Below, piece by piece: positions 61,881 to 64,000 of a stretch of 64,000 bases of DNA; position 1 is the first letter of the stretch; each line of letters opens with the position of its first letter. Below the pieces are notes generated by a model. That model was not told the origin of the DNA, ran no database searches, and saw only the letters and a program-made list of their open reading frames with translations. The position numbers were made by a program, and so were the translations under genes. Origin of the DNA: Oscillatoriales cyanobacterium USR001 (GTDB lineage Bacteria > Cyanobacteriota > Cyanobacteriia > Cyanobacteriales > Microcoleaceae); assembly GCA_001698425.1 (NCBI GenBank), contig MBRE01000074.1, forward strand, positions 143,196 to 207,195. The letters are read 5' to 3'.

Positions 61881-62216
61881 TTAATTGACAGCAAATCCCG
61901 TATGTTGCCGAATATTGGGAGAACGAAATCCCAAAACAATCTGTTCTTTTGGGATTCCTTCCGCTACTAACTCATTGGCAATTCCCTGTTCAGTTCCATC
62001 TCTTTGAATCCAAATTTTCCCCTCAATAATATCAATATGAACCAAACATCCGTGAACTCTGATATCGTTTTCCCGTCCCAATATTATCAGCAAATAATGG
62101 TCTGAATTACCATCAAAAACTGTTTGAATCTGAATATCTCCATAAGCATAAGGTATTTGAGCATATTCAGTCAGAATTTTTTGGATGATATAACGATAAT
62201 TTTCTAAGGTTCCCAT
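61881..62216 (-). CDS. xisI: XisI family protein
   Basis: A 111-residue protein: YRYIIQKILTEYAQIPYAYG, IQTVFDGNSDHYLLIILG, RVHGCLVHIDIIEGKIWIQR, DGTEQGIANELVAEGI, IVLGFRSPNIRQHTGFA. This is XisI, first described as controlling excision of the Anabaena fdxN element but widespread without any such element. It overlaps xisH by 13 bp. The present role is unclear; TA-like behaviour has been suggested for such pairs in general. Confidence 0.92.
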   Translation of the reverse strand: MGTLENYRYIIQKILTEYAQIPYAYGDIQIQTVFDGNSDHYLLIILGRENDIRVHGCLVHIDIIEGKIWIQRDGTEQGIANELVAEGIPKEQIVLGFRSPNIRQHTGFAVN

Positions 62217-62620
62217 TGTACTATCTCCTCATTTTCTTCAGTAAAAACGATTAAAGATACTTGATAATCTGCTCTAATAATTTGACCAAGTGGTTCAGAT
62301 AATAATTCAGAAAAGACTGTTTTTGTAATAGCTAGATAGAGCTTTCTATCCGGTTCAGTTCTAGTGATAACAGAACGATAAACTAAGTATTGACCCAGCG
62401 CATTCTCCAGATCATTCATGTCTGATGCGCCCACAAAACTTTTGACTTCTACGGCTATCTTCTGTCCAGCCTTCTCCGCACTAAAAACCCGCTCTGCACC
62501 CAAATCGACGTACATATCTTTAATTCCCCATTTTAATCGTAAGGGATCGTGGGTAATTCTCCACCCATCTTTAATGAGAGCATTTTTGACAACATTGTGA
62601 TATACATCTTTAGCTGGCAT
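62204..62620 (-). CDS. xisH: XisH family nuclease-fold protein
   Basis: 138 residues: MPAKDVYHNVVKNALIKDGW, a PD-(D/E)XK-like site with D39 (DMYVDLGAERVF) and E58-V-K60 (IAVEVKSFVG), and LGQYLVYRSVITRTEPDRKL. XisH is the endonuclease-fold partner of XisI. No integrated element or recombinase (XisF) is in the window, so excision is not its evident role here. Confidence 0.92.
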   Translation of the reverse strand: MPAKDVYHNVVKNALIKDGWRITHDPLRLKWGIKDMYVDLGAERVFSAEKAGQKIAVEVKSFVGASDMNDLENALGQYLVYRSVITRTEPDRKLYLAITKTVFSELLSEPLGQIIRADYQVSLIVFTEENEEIVQWEP

Positions 62621-62639
62621 AAATCTGCGATCGCTCTTT

Positions 62640-62974
<335 letters not shown>

Positions 62975-63038
62975 CTACCAGTATATCCTATATACTGAAC
63001 CCTATTGCTTTTTAACCGACACTCCGGGCGATCGCCTC

Positions 63039-63300
63039 CTAATTTTCTGGAAAATAACGCTCCAAAAACTCCCTAGCTGTAACAATAGGAATTCCCTCAT
63101 ACTTTTGCAATACTAATAAATCTCGATCGCCCGTAACAATCGCATCGACATCAGCCGCGATCGCAGTGGCTAAAATCATATTATCATTAGCATCTCTTAA
63201 CTCAGGCAAATTGAGTTCTTGCTAATCTAAATAAACGAGCAGGGATACCGCCCCACAACCACCCTGACACCAAGATATTTGTATCCACTACAATCTTCAT
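63039..63300 (-). pseudogene. Frameshifted and internally deleted PIN toxin (COG1569 type)
   Basis: Read from ATG at 63300: MKIVVDTNILVSGWLWGG, PARLFRLARTQFA-stop. One frame over, the ending continues: ELNLPELRDANDNMILATAI, VDAIVTGDRDLLVLQKYEGI, PIVTAREFLERYFPEN-stop (63039). The two ends fit one PIN protein of the COG1569 family lacking about 50 or more central residues and carrying a frameshift. It overlaps the antitoxin stop by TAATG. Confidence 0.82.
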
Positions 63301-63572
63301 TATTGCGACTCTCTTTCCCAACGTTTCTCCCGACGCACTTCCCGCACAATTTCACAAATTTCTTCCATTGTTAGCTCATCAGGATCGGGATTAGCTGCTT
63401 CTACTCGCCGTTCCCATTCCTCCCAGTCGAAACCTGCCACCTTCTGAAAAACAATACTATCTGCGGTGACAATCACACTATATCGATCGCCAGGATTCAG
63501 TTGAGTTTCCACCTCGGTCGGAATTTCCAACTTACCCTCTGAACTCACACGAACAATAACATCTGATTTCAT
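63300..63572 (-). CDS. AbrB/SpoVT-type antitoxin
   Basis: 90 residues: VIVRVSSEGKLEIPTEVETQL, PGDRYSVIVTADSIVFQKV form the swapped-hairpin DNA-binding fold; the tail FDWEEWERRVEAANPD, MEEICEIVREVRREKRWE is the acidic/basic toxin-binding helix. It starts 1 base before the broken PIN gene and remains intact while the toxin is not. Confidence 0.82.
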   Translation of the reverse strand: MKSDVIVRVSSEGKLEIPTEVETQLNPGDRYSVIVTADSIVFQKVAGFDWEEWERRVEAANPDPDELTMEEICEIVREVRREKRWERESQ

Positions 63573-63685
63573 ATTATTCTATAATTAAAGAATTTTATCA
63601 TGGTCATTTTATTATCCTCTCTTAAGTAAAGTAGTTGATTTCATATTTTTCTTAGATTTCCGTAAATCAATACTCCGGACAGTTT

Positions 63686-64000
63686 TTAAGCAGCCAGAGT
63701 ACCATAGGACAGGAGTTCAGGAAAGTTAGGGTGATTTAAAATCAAATTTGGGTCTAAATCTAACTTATCAATAAAGGTAGAAAGCAGATGCCGCTCTCTG
63801 TTGTAGACGTTTATAATTAGCCATCGAAAACACAAAGGGCTGACTTGACGAACGACGATTATAAGCCTGATATTTGGCTAAGTTAAGGGAAGTTAAACTG
63901 GCATTAAAATGAAAATCAAGCCGTTGGGAGTGAGGAGATTGACAATCGGATAAACCCGTAAATTGTTTGGCATCACGGAAAATAAACTCAATTTGAAAAC
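63686..64000 (-). mobile_element. 3' part of an IS4-type transposase, frameshifted, cut by window edge
   Basis: Minus-strand translation reads IEFIFRDAKQFTGLSDCQSP, RLDFHFNASLTSLNLAKYQA, FVFSMANYKR, then shifts frame near 63808 and continues LLSTFIDKLDLDPNLILNHP, NFPELLSYGTLAA-stop. The IEFxFRDAKQFTGLxxCQ stretch holds the catalytic Glu of the DDE triad in IS4-family transposases (Y/R/E/K signature). The rest of the element lies to the right of the window. The frameshift suggests it is decayed or uses frameshifting. Confidence 0.75.

Noticed and set aside
61881..62620. Possible fdxN-type excision element because of xisH/xisI
   Set aside because: No xisF recombinase, nifD/fdxN sequence or attachment repeats are seen; xisHI pairs are common outside such elements.

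Overview
The window reads as a stretch of chromosome from a filamentous, non-heterocystous-looking cyanobacterium (Oscillatoriales-like: Microcoleus, Oscillatoria, Kamptonema or similar). Evidence seen directly: very frequent GCGATCGC (HIP1) octamers in and between genes, heptameric short tandem repeats, a gene for the photosystem I subunit PsaX, a Ycf23/DUF561 gene, a group 2 sigma factor of SigC type, and many cyanobacterial families (DUF1517, DUF1822, Uma2, XisH/XisI, CHAT proteases). Genus assignment is inference.

Layout. 1-2774: end of an unknown gene, then a string of type II toxin-antitoxin (TA) genes (BrnTA, an orphan antitoxin, two VapBC pairs). 2778-5858: secreted TPR-CHAT protein with eleven near-identical 120-bp repeats. 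5958-7648: tandem Uma2 nuclease-fold genes. 8060-13829: sigma factor, Fur-family regulator, peptidoglycan-binding protein, CHAT-membrane-TPR protein. 14697-19352: giant RTX calcium-binding protein. 19590-25931: tandem small paralogues, CapA-like protein, cupin, heptose kinase-like PfkB protein, response regulator, lipoyl synthase and the short gene psaX. 26166-33491: HTH/pentapeptide/nuclease-like protein, binding protein with MORN protein, possible polymorphic-toxin pair, truncated Rpn-type gene, orphan sugar permease, acetyltransferase, purN, ycf23. 34185-39037: sigma factor, DUF1822, pentapeptide-membrane-CHAT protein. 39134-47619: pilin-like protein, PrlF/YhaV TA pair, metH, chimeric PIN gene, Uma2 genes and relics. 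48770-57294: two complete type II restriction-modification systems (one HaeIII-like) enclosing thiC with its TPP riboswitch, a DUF1517 protein and a periplasmic-binding-type protein. 57558-60034: STAND NTPase facing a membrane-anchored unknown. 60130-63572: a dense TA and XisHI cluster in which several toxins are broken while their antitoxins survive. 63686-64000: 3' end of a frameshifted IS4-type transposase running off the right edge.

How it fits together. Housekeeping genes (thiC, metH, lipA, purN, ycf23, psaX, sigC, fur) are islands in a highly accessory background: about ten TA loci, two R-M systems, three CHAT-protease architectures, two proteins sharing one N-terminal HTH of the kind found at the start of cyanobacterial STAND/conflict proteins, and several miniature inverted-repeat families. 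The best candidate for an undescribed system is the sigma factor/DUF1822/pentapeptide-membrane-CHAT cluster (34185-39037), which looks like a membrane caspase-like protease linked to a dedicated sigma factor. The STAND NTPase with its divergent membrane partner (57558-60034) is second. A separate genome-level oddity is that G/C-rich palindromic repeats normally found between genes have been spliced in frame into metH, lipA and the STAND gene.

Limits: all family calls come from reading translated sequence by eye; no database search, structure prediction or RNA folding was run. No tRNA, rRNA or CRISPR array was seen.
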